Shown: positions 45,431 through 57,079, counted from the first letter of the stretch. The stretch is DNA of 64,000 bases from Solea solea (GCF_958295425.1 NC_081149.1:8065654-8129653), one strand, 5' to 3'. Numbers and translations: made by a program. Notes: generated by a model not told the origin, from the sequence alone.

Positions 45431-45578
45431 AAGACAGAGCAAACGCAACAAGATAATAATACAGGTGAGAAATGCTTTCTTACTGAATGAGTTTTTTATT
45501 TTTTTTATTTATTTTTGAAACTCTCGGCTGTTTCCTGTAGGGGGCGCTGATTCCCACAAACAGTGGATTAGCCTCTGG

Positions 45579-45583
45579 CCAAT
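45579..45583 (+). promoter_or_regulatory. CCAAT box upstream of pla2g10
   Basis: GGCCAATAG lies 124-128 bases upstream of the pla2g10 ATG. Its position fits a proximal promoter element. No TATA box in an obvious place. Confidence 0.35.
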
Positions 45584-45706
45584 AGTGATGTTCAGGAGAT
45601 TATTGAGACGGTGTCTAAAAAAGGCTTCTCACTCAACGCCCTTCTCAGTGGAGTGGAAGGGAGCTTACACTTGCCGTGGAGCTGAGCGAGCTGCCTGTTG
45701 CATACC

Positions 45707-48700
45707 ATGTCTGCGTTTTACCGGATTGTCCTCCTGCTCTCAGGTAGAGTCTTTTATTTACACACACTTGTGATTTAACACAGAGAGGGAACTCTCTGTG
45801 AGAATGAAGCCTTGAGGGGGGGAAACTGCTTATGGTTCACAGCAGTTCAGTGCAAAGTGCTGTGGAAAATGTTGTTTTGTCTATCACTGTCTATTTTCTC
45901 ATCATTTGAAGGCTGATGGTGTTGTTTTATTTACAATTAAAGTGCACGTATGGGTGTCAGAGAGATGCAAGAAGCAACTTAATGGTAGAGAAATTGTTTG
46001 ATTGATTTGTTTTAGTGTGTATATAATGTTGCTGGGTTCATTTAATATTGTTGTATTATTTTTTTGTTTGTGCGTTGCATGTTTTCACGCGTTAAAGTTG
46101 TTTTTTAACTATTTATACAACTCGCAGTATTAGGTCCTTTGCTATTACATGATTATTATAATAATATGTGAACAAACATTGAATCTCAACATGTTGATTT
46201 ATATTTCAAGTTTATACTCGAAATGTCAAGTGTAATCTCGACATGAGATCTTAAAGTTGCTTTTTAATGATTTATACAACAAGTAGGTAATTTCCTGTTA
46301 CATTATTATTATTATTATTATTACAGTAATATGTGAACAAACATTGAATTTTTTACTCTTTTAGGTGTTAAATATGGAGCTTAAAATGCAGCAAATGAAA
46401 CAGCAAGACACAGAAAAACACTCTTTGTGATACATCTTTTTGACAGCAAGAGAGAGAAGTGTGAGGTTAATGCAAAACGACTGAAACAGAGACTTGTTTC
46501 TAAGGAGAGAACTGAGTTTGTTCTTCCTCTTCTGCTGTTTATTGCTCGTTGCAGTGGCCGTGGCCACCGTGGCCGCTGTGGCCTCTGTGGCAGCACACGG
46601 GTCCCAGCGGGAGAGGAGAGGCTTGCTGGATCTCGCAGGGGCAATCAAGTGCAACACGGGCAGATTTGCCTTGAGTTATATGATGTACGGATGCTACTGT
46701 GGAGTGGGTGGTCAGGGCTGGCCCAAAGACAAGACGGACTGGTGAGGCAGCAGCTTCAGCTCATCTGAATGAGTGTCTATATTACAAGATCGTTGAACAC
46801 AAATAATGTGGCTTATTTTTGCCTATATCCTGTACAATTCAAGGAAAAAGCAAGAAACTACTATAGTACTTTCACTGTTAGCTGTAATTATTTTACATTT
46901 CATTTCAACAGTTTTTGAACCCCAAAAGAGTTTTTACAAAATTAAACATGAACATTCAAGATGAAAGATCCTATATGATAAACTGATTAGTAGATTCCAG
47001 ATATCCAACTTTATTAGGGCCCGAGCACGAACGCCAAGGGCCGAAACGGCTCCTGGCACGAATTTGTGCGATGTTGTCCATTATGGCGATTTGCACCCTC
47101 TTGGAAATGAGCGAACTCGTCCATGCGTGTCGTACCAACATAAAAAACCTGACCATTTCTACTGGACACATCAAACTTGACACAACAGGAACTCAGCTGT
47201 CTTGAATTTAGCCACCATTTTGCCACGAAACAGGAAGTGCCCTGTAGAACTTTGCCATACATTGACCGATCACCTCGAAACATCGTACATGGCACAAGAG
47301 ACTGACCCGCAACACATATACATTTTTATTATCATTATTATTATTCCGTGCTTTGGGCCATTAATGAATACAAGTGAAGACTGTTGTGAGGGAGACAGTG
47401 AGGTCAGGGAACTGCTGAACTCCCCGATTTGCGTGGGAGACACTTGCGGTAATTTTTGAGGGGGCTAACATGCCTAAATGTATTATTCTAGTTGCTCTTT
47501 TCGGAAGTTTAATTATAGGCTCTAAGTCCGATTTTATCTGAAGAAACTCTGATGATAGCGTATGGTAACCAGAATGTAAACAAGTTGACACTCTATTTAT
47601 GGTCCACCTTTACATTATGTCGTGCGTAAGGTGCAATTTGGCATGTTTTGGTGGCGTTCAAATCACTTCCTTCCCCTGGATTCCTCTCGGTCTCCCGACG
47701 TCTTGGGTTGCACACACATGTTTCCGTTTGGTTAATGAGTCGGAACCAACCACACATGGGATAGAGAGACGGCATCCAGCGGACTCACTTGGTCCAGTGG
47801 TTGCTTCAAAATAGTGCCAAAAATTCCACACCCAAGTCCTAATTGCCAGGTCTTTCTTTCCCCCCTTTTTGCCACAAGACCTTGAACCCCCCACACAAAC
47901 TGCTAACTATCTGTTGAGGAAACTGGTGGCGACCTTGCCTTTAAAATAGCACTGGTGTGACTCAAACCACAGTGCACTCACTGTACCCACCTACTGTTTG
48001 TGACTGGCCTTCAAAATGTAACACTGATTGTGCTGCTGCTGACTGTTGTTGTTTTTCTGGATTTTTCAGGTGTTGCTTTAAGCATGACTGTTGTTACGGC
48101 GACGCAGAAAAACATGGCTGCGAAACCAAAACGAAAAGTTACCATTGGACTTGTGAGGACAATGCAGCTGAGTGTGGTATTTCATCTTTTTCTTTTTTAT
48201 GCTTATGCAACATTCAATAAAAATGATAGCTGCAACTAACGATTATTTTCATAATCGATGAACCGAGTAATCGTTTGGTCCATAAAATGTCTGTGTTGGA
48301 ACCGTTTTTAATGATTTTTTTATTTTATGGAGCAAAGAAACAAAGAAAATGTTCACATTTAAGAAGCTAAAACGATCAGATATCTTGTTTTCGTCATGAA
48401 AAAAGCTTCAAAACAATTATCAAAATATTTAGTGATCGATTAATCGAGTAACTGTTTCAGCTCCAATAAAAATTATAGCTATTTTTAGCTATTTAAAAAA
48501 ACACCTCATAAAGCATTGTTACTTTATTGATTACTTACTAAATTAATTGTGAACTATTTTGGTAATCGATTAATCAGTTTTTGTGGGGTTCTTTTCAATA
48601 ATTAAAACAAGCATTCAGATTTAGATTTTTCTGCTTCTTAAATGGAAATATTGTCTGGTTTCTTTGCTCCATTTTACGAAATAAATCATTCCAACTGATA

Positions 48701-50035
48701 TTTTTATGGGGACAAGCAAGTGCTCAAGTACTTAACCAATGTACAATTAGGGAGTAAAAATCAACAGGTAGAGTTGTTTGTAGTTCACTGGCCTGAAAAA
48801 CTTCCTAAAGCTCAACTTGATGACACATATTTGTGACACAGAGGGTTAAATTGTTTTGCTGTTGATAATTTGCAGTTGAAACCTGCTCGTCGAGAAAGTG
48901 TATATGCTTACAGGCGGAGTCATCACTGCACAACTGCATGAAACTGCCGTGACTTTGTTTTACCTGTGACACACACACAAACGACTAACTGGTGAATTCA
49001 GTGTAACTCAATCATTAGAACCAGTTAATTGAAACTATTCGTTCAGTACTTCCTCCATACACCAGACACTGTTAAATATTGAGATTTTAGACATTTCCCT
49101 GGTAATTGTTGGAGATTAACCCACGTTTTTAGGATTGTTAAGTCTTTTTAACTGATCTACAGTTCGGCCGTCTCTTCCTGTGACGGCACTCTGACCAATC
49201 AGTGGCTGGCAGTCTGGCGACGTCACGCATTGTATCAACTCAGCTCGCTTGGAACCTCGCCAGAGCAAGTACTAGAAAAAGTACCTGGTACTCTGCTAGG
49301 GGAAACGCAATGTAGCCGTGCTGAGGCGAGTAGAGCCGGTGGAATCTCAGCTACATGGGGCGATAGGCGGGGTACACCCTGGACAGTTCGCCAGTCCATC
49401 GCAGGGCCACACACAGATAGAGACAAACAACTATTCACTCTCACACTCACTCCTATGGTCAATTTAGAGTGTTCAATTTACCTAATCCCCGCATTGCATG
49501 TTTTTGGACTGTGGGAGGAACCCGGAGAACCCGGAGAGAACCCACGCACACACGGCGAGAACATGCAAACTCCATGCAGAAAGGCCCTTGTTAGTGTTGA
49601 AAACGTATTTGCCATAAATAAAGGTCTCAGTTTGAGAAAATCCCAAAATGTGTATTTCAAATTAAATCAATACAAACTTTAGTTCTACAGCACCGAATCA
49701 CAGAGAGAGGAGAAGAGAGACTTGCGACGAAGAAGCACTTCAGACTTCAGTGGCGAGAAAAACAAAATCTCTGGCAGATTCAAGCTCAAGGATGTGCCTC
49801 AGCCAGTATTTCCTGAACATCATCGTTCCAGTTTTGTCACTGACACAAGTCTCTGTACTCTGTGTTCTTCTCCTCTGCAGATGATTTGGACGACATATGT
49901 GAGGAGCGGGTGTGCGAGTGTGACAGAGACTTTGCCAAATGCCTGAAAAGGGCTAAATACACTTTAAAGTACGCCTTTTGGCCAGATATGTTTTGCAAAG
50001 AGCAAAAGCCGACGTGCAATATTTTACAGCGATAA
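45707..50035 (+). CDS. pla2g10: pla2g10-like secreted phospholipase A2, four exons
   Basis: Secreted calcium-dependent phospholipase A2, hydrolysing the sn-2 ester of phospholipids outside the cell. Exons: 45707-45743, 46555-46741, 48070-48176, 49881-50035, in total 486 bases (161 aa plus stop). All borders are GT/AG, and codons are split V (G|TG), W (TG|G) and D (G|AT). Residues 1-28 form a hydrophobic signal peptide. RERR (31-34) is a furin-type propeptide site followed by GLLDLAG, the group X start. The calcium loop is YGCYCGVGG (57-65). The catalytic pair is H80-D81 in CCFKHDCCY, and the supporting aspartate is D125 in CECD. The mature chain has 16 cysteines, as expected for eight disulfides in group X. 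TLKYAFWPDMFC matches the group X C-terminal region. No pancreatic loop is seen, which argues against group IB. AATAAA at 50141-50146. Assignment to group X is strong but made from recalled sequences. Confidence 0.93.
46092..46352. repeat. Direct duplication in pla2g10 intron 1
   Basis: TTAAAGTTG(T/C)TTTTTAA at 46092 recurs at 46251, an offset of 159, and both copies run on to AATATGTGAACAAACATTGA. The second copy has a longer ATT run. Between the copies is a relic of the 44930 array in reverse. Confidence 0.7.
46742..48069 (+). other. pla2g10 intron 2
   Basis: A 1.3-kb intron. It holds the repeat at 47015-47355 and otherwise unassigned sequence. The frames at 47590-47900 show no family. Confidence 0.55.
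47015..47355 (+). repeat. GGGCCCGAGCAC teleost repeat
   Basis: Begins TTAGGGCCCGAGCACGAACG, includes GCCACGAAACAGGAAGTGCC and CTTTGCCATACATTGACCGA, and ends in ATTATTATTATTCCG. I recognise this as a common fish interspersed repeat; class not determined. Lies in pla2g10 intron 2. Confidence 0.6.
48228..48745. repeat. Inverted pair of the GGGCTGCAACTAA family
   Basis: A forward copy (48228-48475) from TAGCTGCAACTAACGATTAT through TTTATGGAGCAAAGAAAC to ATCGATTAATCGAGTAACTG. A reverse copy (about 48530-48745) with GGTAATCGATTAATCAG, AAAACAAGCATTCAG and GGTTTCTTTGCTCCATTTTA. They face each other across about 50 bases. Confidence 0.65.
49150..49345 (-). repeat. MITE-like repeat, reverse copy of the 34378 family
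   Basis: Contains GTGACGGCACTCTGACCAAT, GGCGACGTCACGCATTG, GGAACCTCGCCAGAGCAAGT and AAAGTACCTGGTACTC. The wording matches the 34378-34545 repeat in opposite orientation. Confidence 0.5.
49345..49585 (-). repeat. SINE-like teleost repeat, most complete copy, reverse
   Basis: Reverse copy with GGGGTACACCCTGGACAG, GTCCATCGCAGGGCCACA, TTTTTGGACTGTGGGAGGAA and GAGAACATGCAAACTCCATG. It accounts for a 150-codon open frame at 49230-49682 that is not a gene. Confidence 0.7.
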
Positions 50036-50140
50036 CATCTGCATGTGCCTTTTTTTGTCAATACAAGATGAAACGGCGAGAGGAATGAACAAACGCTCTT
50101 TAAGACTGATGTAATATTCCACTGAGGAGAACATTGTTTT

Positions 50141-50146
50141 AATAAA
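50141..50146 (+). promoter_or_regulatory. Poly(A) signal of pla2g10
   Basis: AATAAA, 106 bases after the pla2g10 stop codon. Confidence 0.65.
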
Positions 50147-50944
50147 AAGGACATTTAGAGCGGGACACGTGATTTCGGAAAACCCTACACGACACCCCCC
50201 TCCCCCGAAAAGTGACGAGGAACTACAGCTGCGGTTGACTCACATAATGAAAAGGTAACTTTAGCGTTTCTCCGCCGAAGTGTGGGAAAGATCAGATAAC
50301 TGCTCCTCACAACACTCCACTGTTATGTATTGACTCTGACTGTGCTCTGGACATTTTGCCACATTCACCAAAGTCATAAAATGTATATTTGTTAACTGAT
50401 ATTTTTCTACTTTATGTATGTGAGTATGTGATCAATCAGCTTACATTTACAGAGACACATCTACATCTTAGATTCTAAGAGGGTCTCAAACTCATGATGT
50501 AAAATGCGCTTGTGCCAATGTTGTTGTTAAAGGGTTAAAGTGTCAGGGCATGGAATCGACCGCGGGGGGGCGGGGGCGCTTGTAGCCCATGAGCCCTGAG
50601 TTTGAGACCTCTTGTCTTAGAATGTTACAAATGTACACCAAGTCTTTTAAAACCCATCTACTCAAAGGGGGAATACAAAAGTAATAAAAATAATGTCCTT
50701 ATTCTAATGGAATGAGCCCTTTTACTGTATTATTATTCTCCTTATTTTGTATTACTAAGAGCAAATGTAATGCACACCATTTTCCTGCGGGGATTAATAA
50801 AGTATTATTATTGTTATGTAAGGAATAAAATAACTTGTTTGAATTTACTTTGTGTGTCTGTTGTTTATTCAAGCTATTTGTTCAATTGCAGATGGCCACA
50901 CGTCCGCTCCTGTTTCTCGGTCTCGGCCCCATTAGTCTTTTAAA

Positions 50945-51035
50945 TCCAAGGTTCTCAAACTGTGGTGCGTGTACCACCAGTGGAACGCGCGCTTCCTCTG
51001 TGGCGATCGGAGTGGAGCCGAGGGATTTTGCCGCG
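50945..51035 (+). repeat. Dispersed repeat GTTCTCAAACTGTGG, second copy
   Basis: AAGGTTCTCAAACTGTGGTG then CGTGTACCACCAGTGGAACG, parallel to 15975-16060. Confidence 0.55.
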
Positions 51036-53544
51036 AGTGAGTAAAAAATGAAAAACAAATGATAAATGAAATAGTTAATAATTAGAGTCGCCTTGTCCCT
51101 CGCTCCACTTCAATCGAATTTCACTGCACCAGTGTGTGAAGTATACGTGAGGAACAGGTCACATTGGTGATAATGGTGTTACTTCGAGAGCTCAATGTTT
51201 TCTCAAATGGTTCTTGGTAAAAAAACAAACAAAAAAAAACTGTGTAAATGACATTCAGTCGTGTCCCAGTCTTAAGACTTCTTCAATCCAGTCTTTTAAA
51301 GATAGAAACAGGGGAGGAACCCACGCTGCAGACCTGTAATACAAAGTGAGTTGGGTGTATCATATTTCCTCAGGGCATTGTCAAAAGAGATAAGGCTATT
51401 GTTTTGAAAAGAGATCTCTTACCTGTCCTAAACCTCAACTGAAAAGCAGAATCCACTAGGGAGGGTGGGAATAGTCCATTACACACAAAAGGTAACAAAA
51501 GAGTGTGACCTAAATTGAGACCATACTGTACTTAAATTCATTTTCAAAACAAACTGAGCTGACCGAGTTTGAACGGTTCAGTTTAGTACTGTACATATTA
51601 AGAATAGTACCAAAGATGTCAAGCTTTGCTTAAGAATACACTGTGGTGTGTTGAAGAAACACCGGTCACGAGGGAGTGAGACTGTATAGTGGGTCTAACT
51701 CAACTCCAAGGGAAGGAAGGGAAACTCCTCTGTACCTCTGTATTTAACCCTTCTTCTTTACACACCAGTAGTGAACACACACGCAAGCCGGACACATGCA
51801 GGAGCAGTGGGCAGCACTCTTGGCCTGGGCCTCCTGGCACACTTTAGCAGAGGAAGGGTAAGCAGAGGAGACTCGCATTTGTTAGTCTGCAGTTTCACCA
51901 TTGGATGTCACTCATTCTCATACACTGGACCTTTCAAGCCTATAATATGACATATTTATGTCTAATTCTATGACCTGAAACTCTTTTATGAGCTCAATTA
52001 GCTACTCTTAACTACTGTTAACAGACTTTCCCCAGGCTCTTACAAGACCGGTGGGAATCGGTGTTGTGGATTTTGCACAGTCCTGCTCGCAAACTAACTA
52101 ACAAATTATTAAAACCCTAACCACATGGGTGGAGGGAAATGTTTTCTTTCTTTCTTTCCTTAGAAAACCAACTGACTGAGTCATGAGAACACGGAACATA
52201 CATTTTCCATTACACATAAACAGAGGCTGTAAGAATGTGTAATATAGAAAGTCTTATATCCTTTCTTTCAGCCCAACCTATTCTAGACTTTTTTTAAAAT
52301 TGGATTGAATTTGTGAAATTTGGAATCTTGGCTCGATTCTACGAACAAAAATAAAAGAAAAACTGTCTAAAAACTCCCGTTATTTAGTATTAAATACGCA
52401 AAACTTTGACTACACATAACAAGACAAAGAATTAATTTTGGAAAGCCTAAACACACCTCAGGATGTCCCTATAAAGAGTTGTGTGTTATTCCTGTGGCAG
52501 TTTACCAAGGGTGTGCCGCCTGCGGCTCAGATCTGCGCCGTGTGAGCATTGAGGGTTAAATGCTGATTTTAAAAATACATATTTTGTTCCTTTTAAGGTT
52601 TCCCCCAGTGTTGCACCCTGGTTACACGCCAAAGCCAACTTTCCCCACTGACGTCTACAGAGTAAGTCAGAGGAAAACTATGAAGTGACCTCTAATGTTA
52701 TTTTCACCAGGGTGTGAGGAAACCTCTCACGTCCGCGTTCGACTTTCTCAACCTTTACACTGTGTGTAAGTGTCATCTTTGTCAGTTCTAAATATTGCCT
52801 GTAGATGGCGCCACACTGACACGACACAGTGTCAACAACTGTCTCTGATCATTTTAATTTTTATTTAGATTCCTGAAAAGGAAAAACAGATTTCAGCCAA
52901 TAACCAGTGGCAAGAAATGAGCCACCGGTTATTGGCTGTGGGCTTTGAAACTTCCACTTGCACTAAATCTCTTCTATTTTCTGTTGACCACAGTGGGGTT
53001 TTTGGTTTTGGCTTGGGAACCTCTTTCAGCTTCCTGTTAAGTCAAAAAAAAAAAAAAACAACAACCTTAACTTCCTCCCTCTTAACATCCAGTAAACACT
53101 ATCTCCATAATCACAGTAAACAAAAGCCCTCACAGATGTGTTTACACTCGTCTGCTGGTTCACACTGCAGGAGTTGATGATGCTGTTTAGTGCTGTGTCC
53201 AAAAAATCCAGGACTGGAAATAAGTATCTGGGTCATGACCCACAAACACTTCAGCCTTCGCTGCGTATGAGCTCTGAAGTGATGCAGACATTAAAGTCAA
53301 AGTCCAATGTATTCTTTATTTAGTAGGTTTGTCCTTTGCTTTAGACCTCTGCAAAGGAAGTTGTTTATGGAAAAAAAAACATTTGTTTCTTCTATTTTTG
53401 AAGTCACATCACCTGTCCTATGGATATTCTCATCTCACCTAACCTTTACTAACTTTATTACCATATTAAGTGCATTTTAGTGCTTGTGTGACTTGTTTTT
53501 GCAGACGTTTTTCACATTGTTTGATTTCTAAGTCCCGATGCGTT

Positions 53545-54260
53545 AACAACCCTTAACCTAAACCTAAAAAATGTCCTCACAAAGAGACTTATATATTTAC
53601 TGAGGACACTCATACACATAATGTATGTGTATGTATTCCCTAGCCCCTTACCCTTACCTTAAGTAAATGCCTAACCCTGCTAACCAGGTCTCAACTTATT
53701 TGGTGCATTTAATAGAATAAAATAAAAATAAAATAGTATGTAGATATAAAAAAAAAAAAATGACAGAGTAACACAAGCAAAGTTAAAGTTAAAAGGAATT
53801 AAAATCATTCTTTTGTTATATGGTTTGCGTTAATATGACGCTTAAATCTGCATTTTTTGATGTTAATAATGGAATCTTTTTTGTATTATTATTTATTATT
53901 TATTCTACATATCTTTCCATAGCAAAACAAAGATTTACATTTGAAATTCAGTGAAATATTGTCACAATTGTTCACATTGTTTAAAAGCTCATGTTGCTTT
54001 CCCCAAAAAGTTGCCAAAACGTCCCGCAGTCCATTTGAGTTTGAGACCCCTGCGCCTAGCCCCTTACCCTTACCTTAACCATCACAACTAAGAGCTTAAC
54101 CCTAAAACCTTTAAAGTTCTGGGGCCCAGACAAAGTGTCCCCACAAGGTCAAAATGTCAAAAAATATTAATTTGTATGCCACAAAAATAGGTTTTTATGC
54201 CACAAAGAAATATATTTTAGCCTTAACCAAACCCTAACCTTAGCCCCACCCTCTCTCTAG
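53545..54260. repeat. Two CCTAACC-rich dispersed fragments
   Basis: Fragments at about 53545-53720 and 54045-54260 share CCTTAACCT..., CTAGCCCCTTACCCTTACCT, AAACCT(T)AAA and CACAAAG / CACAAGG with the piece at 26995-27120. The bases between them (53720-54040) are AT-rich and unassigned. Confidence 0.4.
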
Positions 54261-55358
54261 TGAGGACAGACATAAACATAAGGCCTTTCTCTGCATCTTA
54301 CCTCAACCTCAACCAGTATGAATAAATCAGTGTTGCCTTCATGGGTGGCAGCAGAAATACTGGTATTACTGTCAACTGCATGGCTTTCCCTCTTGAAGAC
54401 GTCCTGCATTTTGAGAAAGTCCTCCGGTTGCCTGTCCTACATATACATGACAGTGTGGTTGTCATGGTGACTGAGCGCAGTCTTTGATCTCTGCCGCTGT
54501 TTGGAGCTGACAGAACCTGTTCCACACTGACTGCATTGTTTTATCAACTGTTTTGGAGCCGGGAGACACACAAATTAAGTCTTGGCTTAAAGAACAAAAA
54601 CAGAACATGAATGATTTAATGTGCTGTATATTTTTTTTAAATTGCAGACTAATTTCTGAATAATAAGCAATAAATTTGGGTCGAGGTTACAATTCCTTCC
54701 ACATAATGTGTAAAGAATCTTCAGCCCACTGCTGCCCACACAAAAGAAACGGGTGCATGTGCAGCCCACGGCAGACCTGAACCTGCTGCCAATGCACTGC
54801 ATGTTTCACACTGTTTTTCTTTTTTACAACCTACTTTACTCTGTCCTCATTATGTTCAAAATAAAAGGGCTTGCAGTATAAATACACAATGTTGAAGGTC
54901 TGCTGGTAAATACCGTGTGGTTGTAACCTGTTTTTTTTCGCACTGACTAATAACAACGCATCCTTGTTTTTAAAGCTGTAAAACATACAGTGAATGTTAC
55001 CCTTTTTTTTTTACATTTTTAGTCTTTTGGCTGCAGTTTTTTAAAGATTTATTCTGTTTTTCCTGAGACCAGCATGAAGTATTAAACGGTCCTGGTTCAT
55101 AATCTGAAGGACAGCTCTTATTTAGATTATTTCAGCCAGTTTGGATTCTGCAGTTTAAAATAGAATATAGTAATATAGTATAGTATAGTAAAACATAGGA
55201 CCATTAAAACATAAGGAATGCAGACACGTACGCTGTCGCTATGTATAGATTTTAAAAAGCAGGCATGAAAGTGACAACTATTTAGACGACGACTCATAAT
55301 TACTTTTCCATCTTATGTGACACAGTCATCTCCACTACAGTGACATTATGCTTAAAAG

Positions 55359-55393
55359 TGTGAACTATGTACATATAGTGTACATAGTTCACA
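55359..55393. repeat. Perfect 15-bp inverted repeat
   Basis: TGTGAACTATGTACA (55359-55373) and its exact reverse complement TGTACATAGTTCACA (55379-55393), with a 5-base loop TATAG. Not followed by a T or A run that would suggest a Pol III end. Confidence 0.85.
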
Positions 55394-56440
55394 AAAAGAA
55401 CATATTTATGACACAAGATTATCTGTAAATGACAAAAACATACAGAAATAAAAGCATTATCAATAATAACATGTAGACAATTGTAATTAAAACACCAGAC
55501 ACGCTTATGTATACTTTAATTTTGAATTTAATTGTGTGATAAACATAACCTAGTGTATTATTATCATTGTTATAAAAAAACATGGCTGGTCATTGACCTG
55601 GACTTGGGTCCGGCCACAGGTTTGAGAACCCTGATGTAAGCCGTTATTTAGTGCTTGTATCAAACATAATATTAATGTTAATCTGAATGCAAATATTGAC
55701 ATAAACAGCTCACCTTACACCTTCACTAATTATAAATTATAGGCAAATAAATATCAAAAATTTGGACACTTGTACTGTATGACTAATGATTATTGTGCAC
55801 TGATGTTCTGTGGATGTTGCTGACTAAGGTTTTGCAGCAGCAGCAGCGAATGTTGAATGATTCACGCATTCAGTTTGTATGTAATGACGCTACGCTGCAG
55901 CACGAGCCGGATATGAATGACGCTGCAAGTTGCCATGGAAACTGTACGGGCGCTGGATTTGCATAATTATGGTGGGAAAACATTTTCCGGGAAGACTTAT
56001 GACTCAAAATGACGTGTACAGTACAGACAGACATGATCAAAGATCAGGTCTTTCAAGTTTGAAATGAGACGGTGTGCACGAGCCACAAAGGGGTATGAAA
56101 AGTATTAATTCACCCTTGATAGTCCAGTCACTGCCCTGCTGTGCCACTTTACTTACCCTTTTCTACCCCCTTTTCTGGTTTATTTAAAATGACTCCTGAT
56201 GACATCATCATTTTGTTTTACATTAATGTTACACATAGAAGATTAACAAGTGAGTGCAAACACCAGAGGTGTTGAGTGTGTCACTGCCTAAAATGGTGAT
56301 AAACACCATTAATCAGATTACTAGACTTTATTCTGTATAAGGCGTTCATTATTGAAGACATGATTTACTTATTTATTTTCTAACAATTGAGTGTTCGATT
56401 TATGTGATGTACATACAGAGAACAAGGACCTGTTAACAAA

Positions 56441-56512
56441 AGGCACGGACGGGGATCGAACCCGCGATCTTCGGTTTACGAGACCGACGCCTTACCACTT
56501 GGCCACCGCGCC
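56441..56512 (-). tRNA. tRNA-Thr (anticodon CGT)
   Basis: A 72-base nuclear tRNA gene on the minus strand. The acceptor stem GGCGCGG pairs with CCGTGCC, with one G-U pair, and T is the discriminator. Box A reads TGGCCAAGTGG and box B GGTTCGATCCC. The anticodon stem is TCGGT / ACCGA around CTCGTAA, so the anticodon is CGT, reading ACG (threonine). The T stem is GCGGG / CCCGT. A TTTT including the discriminator base (56441-56438 on the minus strand) gives a Pol III terminator at once. There is no intron and CCA is not encoded, as expected in eukaryotes. It stands alone, with no other tRNA recognised in the window. Confidence 0.95.
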
Positions 56513-56699
56513 TGCGCCAACTTCCGAACACTGGCGCTTTTAGTAGGTCTTCCGATGCCACCATTTTCATGTAGTATGTGAACAATAGAACCCTGTTGAG
56601 TTCTATTACAATGCCGGTAGATGTGTTGTTATATTTTGGCCACAAGGAGGGGCTGTAATCTACCATTCTGATTGTCAGGTTTGTGTTCACAGATTTGTG

Positions 56700-57001
56700 A
56701 CGTACCAATGAGTAACTTATAAAGCTGTATATAAATAATTATTAATAATATGAAGTTTGAGTTGACGTGAAATCCCTAAACTCTCTCGCCTTTATTTATT
56801 TCGCTCACGCATGAGCTTTGTAAAGTCATGAACTCATGTATGGTTATTAACATTAATGTTTTCTCCAACTTATACTTGGCTGTATTTGTTTATTTATGTT
56901 AGTTTAGTCTATCTACGTTTGCACTGTAAGTGATTTTCTTCCTTTGCCAATGTTTCTGGAGTTTTTGAAATAAAGTAAAAAAAAAAAAAAAAAAAAAAAA
57001 A
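56700..57001 (+). repeat. Retroposed-looking segment ending in A25
   Basis: AATAAA (56969-56974) is followed after two bases by 25 A residues (56977-57001). This resembles the 3' end of an inserted, reverse-transcribed RNA. The left boundary is not clear and I did not find a convincing target-site duplication. No coding frame. Confidence 0.4.
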
Positions 57002-57079
57002 GGCTACAGCCCACCTTTTTTTTACTCTATCGTCAATTACAAGCCCCGCCCGCACAAATAACCACGTTCACACCCCTAC

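Larger units (their letters stand above)
42351..45578. other. Divergent intergenic region zc3h7a / pla2g10
   Basis: About 3.2 kb. It contains an (AC)n run (42539-42561), the 21-bp minisatellite (43052-43520), an (AT)n run (43597-43667) and two tandem arrays at 44930-45430. The parts at 43780-44110 and 44250-44620 are unique-looking and GC-richer and might be regulatory. No gene is seen. Confidence 0.5.
48177..49880 (+). other. pla2g10 intron 3
   Basis: A 1.7-kb intron made largely of repeats: an inverted pair of the GGGCTGCAAC family (48228-48745), a fragment of the GACGTCA family (49150-49345) and a reverse SINE-like copy (49345-49585). No additional exon fits, since exons 3 and 4 join in phase. 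Confidence 0.6.
50160..56437. other. Gene-poor stretch between pla2g10 and the tRNA gene
   Basis: About 6.3 kb with no assembled exon. It contains a copy of the GTTCTCAAACTGTGG repeat (50945-51035), CCTAACC-rich fragments (53545-53720, 54045-54260), a short inverted repeat (55359-55393) and scattered A/T-rich sequence. Open frames here match no family I know. Confidence 0.5.

Noticed and set aside
49230..49682. 150-codon plus-strand frame
   Set aside because: Its centre is the reversed SINE-like repeat at 49345-49585.
56433..56708. 91-codon minus-strand frame ending in RRRSRKPKIAGSIPVRAF
   Set aside because: Its C-terminal part is a translation of the tRNA-Thr gene.
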